From Diphasiastrum complanatum (Eukaryota > Streptophyta > Lycopodiopsida > Lycopodiales > Lycopodiaceae): DNA of 64,000 nucleotides. The stretch lies in contig CM055101.1 in assembly GCA_029204225.1 (NCBI GenBank), positions 33,919,683-33,983,682 on the forward strand, written 5' to 3'. Below the pieces are notes generated by a model. The model had not been told where the DNA came from. It searched no databases and worked only from the letters and a program-made list of their open reading frames with translations. Both the position numbers and the translations under genes were made by a program. How positions within the stretch are numbered: position 1 is the stretch's first letter; every line of letters starts with the position of its first letter. Of this stretch, positions 33,301 to 43,056 are shown one piece after another.

Positions 33301-36300
33301 TGATGCAAGGAAGGAAATTCACGCTAACAATATATTCTTTTGAGGTAATCTCCGGTTGAGATTTTGGTTGTGGGATAGCACTCTTTGAGAAATATTCTCT
33401 TTTAGAGGATAATTTAGTTACAGGATTCTTGGTTAAGAAAGTATTGATACAGATCAAGTGATATCTGTAGAGATATGCTATGTAGTGAATCTTTGTGTGA
33501 TCATAAACCTTTTGTACAAACTTTTAATCTTGTGGATCTACAAAGGATTCCGTGGACTAAGTTTATTTGCATGCACAAACTAGTCGTTAAAACATAGGCA
33601 TATTGATGAGAATTGCAATAGAGACAATTTCTCGCTAGGTTATAGTAATTTCTCATTGAGAATTGCTTATTGACCTAGAATTGATTTAGAATCAAATTAA
33701 ATATGGTGTTTTGGTACCACACCTACACATTTACGGATTACCAAGTGACAATATGAACAATCACGATCCAAGGTTTACTGGTCGGCCGTATTTGCTAAAC
33801 AAGAGACGACTTTGAGCTTAAGTTCTTCTGACCATTGGTCAGGTGGAGAGAACAAATCAGGTGAGGAAAAAAAATGCTTTGAGCATATTTTCCAGCGGCA
33901 ATCTCATTGGGAAGTGTATCTGGCCTTGATTGAGTTGCCTATGCTAAGGTATCTCGTTCTCTTATTGAGTACAGGACAAGAATCCGATGAATTATGATTG
34001 ACGAATCATAGTTCAGATTCTAGTTATACTTGATTGTTTAAGAGAAGGATTACCTGCGTGATCAAAAGATTAGATGATATCTGCATTTTGATTGCAATCT
34101 CCTCGGAGAGGAAGTTATCCTCGATGGAGGTTGATTTGTAGTAAGCATTTGGCTACCAGTTATAGCCCGTTCATGCTTATGTACTGTGTTGAACCTATAT
34201 AACTCATTTTGGAAGAGACGGGTACGATCAAATTTCAGAAGGTAGCGGATTTCCTACATGATATGCAGGAAATGCTACGGATAGCACGTGAAAATGTCTA
34301 GTGTGCCCAAGATAGGGACCGACATCATGCTAATCTGAAATGATCACCTTGCGACTTTCAAGTGGGAGATTGGTTATATTTTAGAATCCCAAAGGATTCT
34401 AGTGTAATGCGTACCTAGTGTAATGCGTACCGGCAAGTATTACAAATTGTCCCCTAGATATAGAAGACCGTATCAGATCTTGAAAAAGGTCAAATCCTTA
34501 GCTTACCAATTGGACCTCCCGGAAGCATGGTTGCATTCAAACGCGTTACGCGTTTGAAACGTGGAGTTTTGGAAGGCAAATTTTTTTTGGGCCCTACCCC
34601 TCCAAATGGGGTCTTGGGGCCCATCTACCTAAAAAACGACCTACACTAGGCTACCACGAGGCTGGAACAGCTCAACCACGCCTCATAACTCCTTCACTAA
34701 CTGCTCCTCCATCGTGGAGAAGAAATGCGCCCTCCTCCATTTCTTGGCAGTGATAGAAGCTTGCTCTCCACTCCATAGTTTACCAAGATTTCTTGTAGGC
34801 AGTGGTTTTGAACCATGTTGGAGGGATTAAGAGCATCAGATCAGAGTTTTGAAGCTTGGTTGAGGAGATACAAGCAGCAGGTGCAAAAAAATTGGTTTTG
34901 AGGCCACTTCAAAGAATCAATCAGTTCTCTTTGGTTACTGATCAGATTCAGCTGAGATTTGGAGGCATTCTTCTAGACAGTAGGGCGCCCCATCCTAGCC
35001 ATTCACATCACCATCTGCTTGGCCTTGTTATGGCATGCTTAGAATAGGATCCTTGGTTTAGGACTTTATACTCAGAAACCATTTGTCATAGTAACACATG
35101 CAAGTGATGTCGAGGGTATGCCAGTGGCCTTTGTGAGCGAGAAGCTCAACTCTATTCAGAAGAGTTGTATGCCATTGTCCATGCTTTGAAAGTATGGATG
35201 CATTATTTGTGTGGTGCGGGTTTGTATACACCAACCATGACATTTTTATGTATTTTTGCAATTAGCCAGGTGGGCTAGATTGATGTAGGAATTTCACATT
35301 GAAATTCAGTATAGGAAAGGTGTCGAAAATCATGTGGCTGGTTCATTGTCTCGTATATTGTATCAAATGTCTTTTGTGGTCATAGAGAATGACCTAATTG
35401 CTGAGATCAAATAGATTCAGCAAGAGGTCCTCATTGTTTACTGTAAAGAGGTTGTGAGAGAGGTAAGTCTTGGCCAAGTAGAGTCTCAGAAGGAGAGCTC
35501 TGACCTCTTTGCTCACACTTGCTTGAAGTATACCATGGCAGATGTCATAGTTAAAGGTAATGACAAACTTCCCATTCCAGTTAGTAAAGGGGCTGTTTAG
35601 AGAGATTTTGCATTTAGCACTGGTGCTACTCATCCTGGTGTGCATTGGACCTATGAGATGATCCTATGTAACATTTGGTGGCCTGATATGGTTTTACGCC
35701 TACTAGTCTTGTTATGGTGGGAATCCTCAAAGTGCCTAGTATAGCTGATTTCTAACTCAATGGGTAAAATTCTTGAGTTAGCTGAAAGAACTTAAGACAA
35801 GCAATTGTGGTGCTAGTGAGAGCCGAGTGCGATCGCCAGTAGTATGAGATGTTGGTTATCGTAAGAGGCTTGATTAGGCCAGTTGTTGTCGACAACTCTG
35901 GTGTACGGAGGTGAGTCGGTAGTGACTCTATTCAGGAGCATGTAGAGGAGATCCATGAGCCAACAAGGATATTGGATAGGCGGGAGAAACGTTTGTGTAA
36001 CCGCTTGATCTTTGATTTATTTAGTAGCTTGGCATGGAAGACCTCTTGCAGACGTTTGGAAGACCTCTTGCAGATGTTGCCTGTAAGACCGTGCACGGTT
36101 TGCATGCACAATACCCTAGATCTGTCATTGCGGACAATGTCTTTTTTGAGTGGGAAGGGATGGATGTTAGAGCCTTTATTCCCTGTCTCGGTTATTTACA
36201 ATTTTCAGAGACATGTTCGTTTTGTAATTATTGTACTTACTGAAATGGCTGTCACTGGCCCGTGGTGACCTTTGTAAGTAAATTGTAAATAAACTGTAAT

Positions 36301-38495
36301 TAGTTGGCATTGGACCTCAAAGAGTCGTGCTTAGCTTTGGCATGGGGTACTGGGTCATTTATTAGGAGTGGCTGGATTGACCTCCTAAAACGTAGTTGAC
36401 TAGTCAACGGGACACGTGCCATATGCTCACTGGGACACTTGGTCTAGTGAATGAGTGACACATGTTAGGGTTGACCAGTCAAACAGGACACGTGTCACAT
36501 GCTCACTGGGACACTTGGTCCAGTGTATGAGTCACATGTCAGCCTACTCACTTGCCTATGTGTCAGAGTACTACCAAGTGGCAAGTGTTGACTGTGCATG
36601 GAATTGGCCATGTGTCGACGTTGGGAAGGGTCAGGTTAAGGGGTGCTTGAGGATTGTGCATAACTGAGGCTAGAGAGAGGCATTTCTCATCATAATTTAT
36701 GCAGCAAAGGTTGGGAGGAGACAAGGCAGCCAACTCCTATGTTGTACATGCAGGGAAATTGACAGGGATCGACATTGCTGATTGTTGTGCACGGGACAAG
36801 CCCAGGTTTTAAGTGAAGTTTCAGATGTGGAGTTTGGGATTGACAATTCGTATTGGTTAGAGGCTTATAACATTGCCCAAATTTTCAAGATAGGAATCGT
36901 ACTATCAGTGTATTAAATAATACAGCCAAAACAACCTGTCTAAGGAATCAAACTGAAGATGTAGAATCTCTGTGTTTGGGTGCAGGGTATATGTTCACAT
37001 ACCTGAGGAAAATAGAGAAAAGTTGGATGTAAAATGTATCAATACTATTTTTGTTGTAGGGTATGATGATAAGATCAAGGACTATACCGGCCATGATCCA
37101 ATGACAAAGCAACACTACATTAACAAAGATGTCATCTTTGATGGTATGCAGAGGATGGTCACAACGAAGATCAACCTCCATTTGACAGTGGGATGGTATG
37201 GATTACCTTTCTTCGATAAATCTGTCGATGATGAAACTGCAAATCAGTTAGTGAAAGACTAGATCTTGTTTTGCAGCACCAGAAGATGAGTCAGTAGTGA
37301 CAAGAAAGGAACAAGATATACTGCAGGATACATTCTCTCCATGAAGTACTTCTCTGGAGTCAAATATACCTAAATGTTACAAGAAACTCATGGAAGATAT
37401 GAAACATGACATTGATGACAGGGAACTGACTCAGACCAAGTATGCCATTGAGTTGCTCAAGAGATTCTGTATGGGGGGATGCAAGCCAATGAGTACACCT
37501 ATCAAGTTTGGCAAGAAATTGTCTAAGTTCGATGGTACGTCATTTGTGAATGCCTCGTTGAATCGTTAGCTAGAAGGTAGTTTGATCTATCTAACAATAA
37601 CAAGACAATATATTGACTTTGCTGTGGGCTTGGTAAGTCAATTCATGGCGTCTCTATTAAGTCCAGTGGAAGGTGGCAAAGTGAATCGTGAAGTATGTCA
37701 AGGGCACATCTCAGTCTGTATTGTTGTATGCTTCTGGAAACAATCAACCCAACTTGAAAGGCTATGACGAAGTGTCAATTATAGAGTATATATATCATGT
37801 AGGAAACAGAAGCTTCACTTGGTCTAGCAAGAAGCAGGACACAGCTGCACTGTCCACCATAGAAGCTGAGTACAAAGCAGTCAACATCAAAATTCAGTAA
37901 GCATTATGGTTGAGACAAATCTTGAGAGTGATCAGGATTCAGCCAGAGAGAGACATAACGACAGTCAAAGCAGGATTCCGTTGGCTAAAAACTTGTTGTA
38001 TCACACATGAACTAAGCATTTTGAAGTGAAGGATCACTCTATTCCCGTGAAGATCTTGATCAAAGACATTGGAGTGATAAATTGCAGATTAGATGAGCAG
38101 CTGGCTGATATCTTCACCAAAAACATTGTCTAATGAGAACTTTAATATTTTTTGATTTATTTTTCTATTTGCAAGATAAATTAACTCTTAAAGGAGCGTC
38201 AATAGATAAAGTTTTATTTGTGGTCTTGCAAGTTGTTTACTGTTACTTTACGTTAAATAGCCGTTTTGACTTTTTATGTGTAAGTTCCTCATGACACCTG
38301 TAGCATAAACATGTCATACATGAGTTGCCCCAAAGCTATGTATGTATTTCAGTTTCAGTACGACACTTTCACTTTTAGGTTTTAGCTGCTCTCTGGTTTG
38401 TTTAAGAATAGTTGGGCAGGTTGCAAATTTGATATTATGGATGAAATGGTTCTGTGCTGGTGTTGTCGTTCACATTTTTTATTTTAGTTTTGATC

Positions 38496-38530
<35 letters not shown>

Positions 38531-41500
38531 TTTCATTCGTTTTCCACTGCCATTGCTTCTCTTTGATTTTCTAATATTTGTGGTGACAGCATTTCTTGAT
38601 TATCATGATATACCATACCATGTGGTGGAGGTGAACCCAATCGGAAAGTCTGAATTGAAGTGGTCAGAGTACAAGAAGGTGCCAGTTCTTGTTGTGGATG
38701 GCGAACAACTCAATGACTCAACCGGCATGCATGCCTCCCTGCTTTTCTCTCCTGCACATACTAAGATTGTGCATCATGTTAGTCTTCAGACCCTGTATGG
38801 TTACCATTACAGGGTATGAGGTTCAGTAAATTTAATAAAAACAAAGTAGGGTTCATCTGATATGTGATGCATGATTGGCTGTGTTGATAGCTGAGATAAT
38901 CATCCTATCTTCTGACTCATTAAAGAATGGATGATAATTTGCTCATATGTGTGACTGAAATTGATGCATGGAATAGTGGAGCATCATTCAGAAAGTCAAA
39001 AGATTTCATCTTTTTATGGAGTCCGACTTATAGTAGCTAGCTTTTCTTTTGGATCGAATCAATTTTTGCAGACATATGTAGATCAATTAGCATTACTGCC
39101 TTTATCCTGCATGGCTTTCTCGTAATGAAAGACTACTCCCTGTGTGGTGATCCTTAGATTGTTTAAAGTTTGAAATTGTATTAAAACTGAAGCTGCTAAC
39201 ACTAAGTATTGGACACTAAGAAGGTACCTGTGTGAGTGAGGACCCCCCAATTGTTTATAGTGGATCATCATGCGTTAAATCTTATCCCCTTCCCTCGGCT
39301 ACTTTTCGGCTTTCTATTTTGTAGTTTAAGTACCCTCGCATTTCTTTCTTGTAAATTTTATAACATCAGAGTTTTTCAATTTTTGTGCAATTTTTTCCAG
39401 ACAGTACAGAGTAGCTCTTAGAAGTTCACTTAATTTTGTACCATCTGGTTGTGATATTTTTTCAACATTGCAGCCATAATAACGACTTTGGATGAAAGAA
39501 TCAACACAGACAAGGCAGGCTTGTCGGGAGCTGCAACTGTAAAGGATGAGGAGGATCTATGGCGAAGGTGGTGGTTTATTTAATTGTGACACTCGGTTGC
39601 TTAATTTTGGGGTTGTTTGGTCATTTTATGTCTACATGAGTTTTCGTGGTTTTCCTTGTGGATCAATATATGGTTGGATGTAGTTTTCAATAGATTCAAA
39701 AAAATAATTGGCCATATCCATTAAATAGCTTGTATATCATAACTACACGCACATCTGGCTAACTAGTATTTAACAAGCACATAGCGATTCATTTGCCTGG
39801 TTCTTACGGAGCTTTAAACTCTTGCTACACTTGATGAGACAAGGGCAAGGGTGCTTGGTCCGTACTTTTCTTTACTTCCAGAAGCGTGCATCTGCAAACG
39901 TTTCTATGTTTCGTTGTAAGCGTAATCAACTATACCCATGCATATCACTTTTCCGGAAATTTTGCAGCACATACATTGGCCATTCTGGCTTTCCCAGCCA
40001 AATATCAGTTTTTCTAAAAAGTGTAATATTGCAATCCAAATTCACATCCTATATCTATAGTTTTAATTCTATATTAAGTTGCTAACTTTTGCAATATTAT
40101 TTAGGTTTGTGAATTTAATGCTTGTGAGCTAAACTCACTCCACTTTCCTGCATATCCTTTTTTCATTTGCAAGCTTACATCAGTCTGTATACGAATCTTT
40201 TTGCTGCGTGCGTAGCCTAAAACATGTAAATAGAGGCTGAGAAATTTCTGCTTGTCAAGAAAATAGTTCTTCAAACAGAGAAACTAAAACCAAAGTCAGA
40301 TTGTGCCAATTTGCATGCTGTTCCATATTAGCTAATAGTATTTTTGGACTGTCTGTTTCCCCTGGTGGTCAATGGACGGTTTGATTACCTGACTAGTCAT
40401 TGTTGGCCGTGCATTTATTTTCTGGTTTAGACGCTAGTTAGGGTTTGGGTGACTCTGAGTCTATGGTACTTATTATATTTTTGGTGAGTTAATGCAGGTG
40501 AAAATAGATTAAGCATTTGAAAAATAAGCATGTTTATTAAACGTTGAAGTTTGAAATTCCCAAATTCCCAAATTCCCAGTATACTCTAGTTTTTGATATG
40601 AGGCTAAGGGAACCAATGAATCAGCGAAAAATTAGAAAAAACAAAGAGCTCAGAGTAATTGTTCTGACTATCTAGTTTCATTCGTAGCCAGAGATTCATG
40701 TCAATAGAGCATGCATATAGTCTAAAGGCAGCATCCTTGGGGGTTCATTGTGAGATTCCAATATCTTTTCTATATTTGCTTCGATTGTTTTTTTAAGGCC
40801 TGTGGGAGAATTTAAAGTTGCTGCTTATGATTCTAATTATGCATTCAATACAGGTGGGTAGATGAGCATCTCGTGCATATGCTCTCACCAAATATTTACC
40901 GGAGTCCCAAAGAGGCGCTGGAAGCTTTTCAGTATCTCACAATAAATGGTGTGTGGCTGATGTTTTGTTTCCAAAGTGCAAACAAAGTGTACATTGAAAA
41001 AGATTTGAGCACTTACAAAGTTAGCCTGGAATGGTTTAATAACTTACTGTCAGTTACTACTTTCCTATCTCTTTTATATACCTTACGTTGTTCTCAAGCT
41101 TGTTGAGAATGCAACTGCTCTTAACAGCATTCTCCTCCAATTCTATAAAAAAAATCGGGTCTACTGGGACAGCTTCTTGTCAGATTTACTTGTCTAATAA
41201 AAGAGAGTGATTAAGACAATACACGATTGATTTACATATGACAAACAGAATCACATCCAACATTCCATATATGATGCAACATTGGGGGTTTAAGGTGTCC
41301 CCCTCCCCAGATGGGAATTTTCTGTCGATTGGAATATATAGATACAACTTACCACTAGTCGGAGACTAGTCATGTTGACTCCAAAACTATCAAATAGGCT
41401 CCGACTCTGTGATGGTACAATTTAGACTAGAAATTGTACACAAATAGACGACACTGGTCAACACTGTAACTGTTAACTATTGATATTGATTAGAAATATG

Positions 41501-43056
41501 CACATGAAATCTGCTCTTCATGAATTGCAGGTCCTTCAAGCTTACCTCCTGAAGGCTTGAAACTATAATGTGAAAAGTTGGCCCTCCACCGTAATCTTGA
41601 GGAGATCATCAATTCAACTAGAAGGAATTTCCCATGATCAACTTCTTGATATTCTTGACTCTTCCTGATCCAAAATGGGCGGAAACAGTCCATACGTGGA
41701 AGTAGTTCAAGATTTCGTTTGACAAAAACTTTGGAGAGACACTTGCTTTGTAGAAAAATTATGTAGAATGCTGGCTCAGAAGTAGGTGAAGATCTTTTGA
41801 AAGCTGCTTCTTGCTGTAGACTGTAGTCAAGAAACACATACATTAACAGTGATGTTTTTTATAGAACTTGGAGTGTGTAGATGACCTGCTTCATTCTGCC
41901 GTACTCTAGTAAACCATAAATAGTTTATTTTGTTCCCTTCCCAATGCATAACAGTTTGTGCTCGACTTGTAAAAGCAAGTTAGAATGGCTCAGTATTATG
42001 AACAAAATTGGAGAGCTTCACATAGCAATCTTTCACAAAGAAGACCATTTGAACATCAAGAACAAGAGGGGGAAAGAGGGAAGAGATTAAGAGAAGAGAG
42101 ATAGTTGAGAGGTGTAGATTCCCTACAAAAAATCCAAATGAATTGCTTAATCAATTGAGTACATTCATTGAGGATTGCTGCTAATTATAGTAGTCCACCA
42201 GGTATCAAGGCCTTTAACAAAAGTAACAAAATAGAATGTACTGCATTTGGGGATCAACAAAGGTCCTGATAAATAAACTATTTGTCTATAAAAGTCTCCT
42301 ATTTGATAATATTTGGGCAATAAATCAAGGTATACATGATAAAATGACATTCCAAAATGAGAAGGTTTAACAAGTTTAAGTATCTACTGTGTAGTGTTTC
42401 TAGGCAGTTCACAATCGGCAGATTCTGAACTGGTGAAATTGCGATCTGAACCGGTTCAAAATTGATGTTTGCTCCATTCAAATTGGCCTATTCGGAAAAT
42501 GATGTATATATATATATACATGTGTGTGGTTAACAAAAACAACTCTCAACTAGCAAATAGCCGGTGATCATACAATATATTGTTACTCAACATGTTTTCA
42601 AATCGTGTAAACAAAACTGTTTCCATGCAGGAAAGTTTACGGCATTTGAGCGAACGACAGGAAAATATTTTGGAGCAACTGCAATGTACATGATTGGGAA
42701 ACGTCTTAAAAAACGTCATAATATCACAGATGAGCGACAATCTCTGTATGAAGCTGTGGATACTTGGGTGAAGGCCCTTGATAATAGACCATTTTTAGGT
42801 GTGTTCACTGCTTGTTCTTAAGCTATTTAACTTTTCATATCTCACTCTTTGGTGTGTTCCTGAGGAAAACTGTACCATGCTTGCTATCTTGGCAGGAGGT
42901 TCCAAGCCCAATCTTGCAGATTTGGCTGTATTTGGTGTTCTGAAACCTATTCGGCAACTACAAACTGGCAAGGATATGATTGCAAATACAGAAATTGGAG
43001 ATTGGTATTCCCGAATGGAACAAGCAGTGGGTGGCTCATCCAGAATCAGAGAATAA
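21377..43056 (+). CDS. Prostaglandin E synthase 2-like / GST-fold membrane protein, six exons
   Basis: Exons 21377-21743, 38590-38724, 39474-39567, 40854-40948, 42631-42798 and 42896-43056 join in phase to 339 codons plus TAA. Residues 1-50 are Arg/Ser-rich (organelle targeting likely), 71-93 are a hydrophobic membrane-anchor segment, and VVLYQYESCPFCNKVKAFLD (CPFC at 115-118) starts a glutaredoxin/GST N-domain with KKVPVLVVDGEQL. The GST C-domain has LVHMLSPNIYRSP, GKYFGATAMYMIGKRL and GSKPNLADLAVFGVLKPI. This is the layout of mPGES-2-like proteins and plant relatives annotated as GST family members; the plant substrate is uncertain. No breaks are seen, so it is probably functional. Oddities are a 16.8-kb, transposon-filled intron 1 and a GC-AG intron 2. 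ATG 21377 is chosen as the first ATG in frame. Confidence 0.93.
22214..22444. mobile_element. Foldback/MITE-like element built from GAACCGTGG repeats
   Basis: A 231-bp unit begins GAACCGTGGG and ends CCCCACGGTTC, so its ends are inverted. The GAACCGT/ACGGTTC motif recurs many times in both orientations around an AT-rich centre. The stretch 22380-22416 is itself a near-perfect palindrome centred on TTCATGAA. No coding capacity. Confidence 0.75.
23241..23330 (+). pseudogene. Ty3/gypsy integrase C-terminal crumb
   Basis: The sequence GATATTTCTGCAGGATGTGCAG...GTGAGGAAAATGCCTAG..TGCTCAAGAC matches, block for block, the gypsy integrase C-terminal region at 34250-34320, including the same in-frame TAG in ARENV/A-stop-CAQD. 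Nothing else of the element is recognisable nearby. Confidence 0.55.
23450..24389 (+). other. Unassigned intron sequence, possibly decayed copia Gag
   Basis: Short open frames at 23546-23782 and 23878-24069 lie directly before copia element A's pol remnant on the same strand. They might be its eroded gag, but no zinc knuckle or UBN2-like block is visible. Confidence 0.3.
24390..25073 (+). pseudogene. Copia element A, protease to integrase part (5' piece)
   Basis: A decayed plus-strand copia polyprotein: a protease-end block (NWKNLQNVLYVP), the GAG-pre-integrase motif DLWHKRLGHLN at about 24650, and integrase with FIHDKSRKSWIYILELKSE and SGVEYKSIEFDDFCNEHGT. It stops abruptly at 25073, where the LTR of element B begins. 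Its continuation lies about 11 kb away at 36836. It has several frame breaks. Confidence 0.85.
25074..25780 (+). repeat. 5' LTR of element B
   Basis: Contains internal near-tandem blocks of about 75 bp with GACACGTGTCA, CATGCTCA, CTTGGTCCAGTG and ATGAGTGACACATGTCA. Its sequence corresponds to 36165-36835, and part corresponds to 48886-49198. Confidence 0.85.
25829..26347 (-). repeat. 3' LTR of element C (internally deleted)
   Basis: 519 bp, running from TGTCAGAAAATGG to ATTGAAATCCAACA on the plus strand. Next to it lies CTCCCCCTTAATG, the complement of a copia polypurine tract. Compared with the 5' LTR it lacks 362 bp at a GTT microhomology. Confidence 0.88.
26401..27594 (-). pseudogene. Element C reverse transcriptase C-terminal part and RNase H
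   Basis: A 397-codon open frame with ALYGLKQSPRAWFQ, the catalytic LYVDD box (YVDD at frame residues 87-90), YKMTDMGPAQYCLGIQI, SLMYVMLCTQPDLAYS, then RNase H with IDADWAGDIDTRRSTSG, SWNSRKQTSVELSSTEPEYIA and CDNQSTIALSLNPRFHSR. The last ~20 residues run out of frame, so the usual LADIxTK end is lost. Its apparent start codon is not biological; it is a piece of the polyprotein. Confidence 0.92.
27628..28521 (-). pseudogene. Element C integrase C-terminus and RT N-terminus
   Basis: A long open frame with AERKNRTLIESA, HASLPKKFWAKPV and ALNGKTPYEVWTRSKPSLKH (integrase core end), KVFACIAYASVPEDLRKKLD, then a spacer rich in Ser/Asp/Arg, and AMSTPDADHWKAAMDTEFDSL leading into RT. A frameshift near 27840 throws RT out of frame. 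Confidence 0.9.
28510..29551 (-). pseudogene. Element C protease and integrase N-terminal half
   Basis: The protease segment has SWYLDSGATQHMT (retropepsin-type DSG active site) and VLHVPNLTKNLLSISRI. After a break near 29100 comes the GAG-pre-integrase block with MLWHFRLGHLNF and CKSCIISKHAKS (HHCC zinc finger), then DLVHSDICGPM. The integrase core 28510-28790 is present but split by shifts, including a stop near 28650. Confidence 0.88.
29569..30280 (-). pseudogene. Element C Gag (UBN2-type) with broken zinc knuckle
   Basis: A copia Gag with AKELWDIVDGTD, then (after a frame slip near 30180) AKDAWDILATLYDIRD, LHLRKKFCTLRM, LLSSLPDAYETWVMAI, the usual order of the retrotran_gag/UBN2 family. 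The C-terminal CKYCKRTGHLKEDW keeps C-C-H of a zinc knuckle but loses the final Cys because of a 19-bp tandem duplication (29569-29587 and 29588-29606) that shifts the frame. Gag would otherwise form the virus-like particle and bind RNA. Confidence 0.88.
30481..30492 (-). other. Primer-binding site of element C
   Basis: On the minus strand TGGTATCAGAGC, complementary to the 3' end of initiator tRNA-Met, directly adjoining the 5' LTR. Confidence 0.93.
30493..31144 (-). repeat. 5' LTR of element C (outer end missing)
   Basis: Shares TGTCGGAAAATGGCAGG... with the 3' LTR, but extends 362 bp through a segment the other copy lost (30754-31115). It breaks off at GATGGGTATA, whereas the 3' LTR continues about 230 bp further to TCCAACA. 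Confidence 0.85.
31421..31712 (+). pseudogene. Element B gypsy RT fragment (before D insertion)
   Basis: A decayed reverse transcriptase connection region: CTYRLDDIERLSW..., HMAAPLIDML and then FDALKQAVADFVKDGRPL, matching the gypsy APLxxLL...F..LK.A pattern. It stops where the LTR of D starts. Confidence 0.75.
31713..31895 (+). repeat. 5' LTR of element D
   Basis: About 183 bp, beginning TGTCATGCCCACGACTGG. The last 47 bp recur at 35024-35070. Short for a gypsy LTR. Confidence 0.7.
31897..31908 (+). other. Primer-binding site of element D
   Basis: TGGTATCAGAGC, complementary to initiator tRNA-Met, one base after the LTR end. Confidence 0.9.
32440..34219 (+). other. Internal part of element D without recognisable coding
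   Basis: About 1.8 kb with stops in all frames and no RT, protease or Gag motif that I can see. It is presumably decayed gag-pol or leader. Confidence 0.4.
34220..34560 (+). pseudogene. Element D gypsy integrase C-terminus
   Basis: Reads VADFLHDMQEMLRIARENV, stop, CAQDRDRHHANLK, then DFQVGDWLYFRIPKD and YKLSPRYRRPYQILKKVKSLAYQLDLP: the GPY/F-type end of Ty3/gypsy integrase. It has two in-frame stops and a short internal duplication (GTGTAATGCGTACC repeated at about 34400). Confidence 0.85.
35071..35720 (+). pseudogene. Element B gypsy RNase H / integrase zinc-finger fragment (after D insertion)
   Basis: Resumes with QKPFVIVTHASDVEGMPVAF (RNase H start, with the usual catalytic D in DAS/HAS context altered), then EFHIEIQYRKGVENHVAGSLSR (RNase H/tether end) at 35290-35350, and HPGVHWTYEMILCNIWWPDM near 35630-35690 (H2C2 integrase zinc-finger region). 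Stops are present. Confidence 0.8.
36165..36835 (+). repeat. 3' LTR of element B
   Basis: The matching copy of 25074-25780, with substitutions and several small deletions, so the pair has diverged noticeably more than the LTRs at 6155/10140. Confidence 0.85.
36836..38131 (+). pseudogene. Copia element A, integrase to RNase H part (3' piece)
   Basis: Resumes the copia integrase after the B insertion (YWLEAYNIA block, then FGCRVYVHIPEENREKLD and GYDDKIKDYTGHDPMTKQHYINKDVIFDG at 36972-37150). The RT core is mostly deleted. The RT/RNase H end is present (MKYVKGTSQSVLLYASG, SSKKQDTAALSTIEAEYKA, then a decayed LADIFTK region ending near 38131). All three parts carry stops. Confidence 0.85.
38498..38527. 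repeat. (GA)n microsatellite
   Basis: About 15 GA units lying 62 bp before the intron 1 acceptor, preceded by GATCATGA. Confidence 0.95.
38725..39473 (+). other. Intron 2 of the PGES2-like gene, GC-AG type
   Basis: The family-conserved frame ends ...GEQLNDST at 38724 and resumes AIITTLDERI at 39474. The only junction that keeps this alignment in phase is ACCG|GCATGC...TTGCAG|CC, a GC-AG intron. The nearest GT sites downstream would insert about 15-30 unrelated residues and need a different phase. Confidence 0.7.
39568..42630 (+). other. Introns 3 and 4 of the PGES2-like gene
   Basis: Intron 3 spans 39568-40853 and intron 4 spans 40949-42630, both GT-AG. They are AT-rich without a recognised mobile element. 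A 117-aa minus-strand frame at 41490-41843 has no family signature that I know. Confidence 0.75.

Larger units (their letters stand above)
31713..35070 (+). mobile_element. Element D: gypsy-type LTR element inserted in B's RT
   Basis: 5' LTR 31713-31895 starts TGTCATGCCC; a primer-binding site TGGTATCAGAGC lies at 31897-31908. The element ends with a 47-bp copy of the LTR end (35024-35070, CTTGTTATGGCATGC...GGACTTTATA). The flanks CTTAG (31708-31712) and CTCAG (35071-35075) look like a target-site duplication with one change. The internal part is mostly eroded; only the integrase C-terminus is recognisable. Confidence 0.78.
25074..36835 (+). mobile_element. Element B: Ty3/gypsy-type LTR retrotransposon, itself split by C and D
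   Basis: Direct LTRs 25074-25780 and 36165-36835 begin TGTTAGAGCCTTTA and end GTTTCAGATGTGGAGTTTG. They interrupt copia A's integrase. Between them lie gypsy RT and RNase H/integrase pieces in the same orientation, plus the foreign elements C and D. The LTR ends do not show a clear CA, and I could not fix a target-site duplication, so the exact borders are uncertain by several bases. Confidence 0.75.
21744..38589 (+). other. Intron 1 of the PGES2-like gene (16,846 bp) filled with nested retroelements
   Basis: The donor is AAAG|GTATTC and the acceptor is GTGACAG|CATTTC; the joint reconstructs ...CNKVKAFLDY... in phase. Inside lie a foldback element, gypsy crumbs, and a nested stack of four LTR elements (A holds B; B holds C and D). 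Intron survival despite these insertions implies the splice signals tolerate extreme length. Confidence 0.9.

Noticed and set aside
41490-41843. 117-aa minus-strand ORF in intron 4 of the PGES2-like gene
   Set aside because: It starts with ATG and looks moderately protein-like, but no motif, splice context or repeat association supports it.
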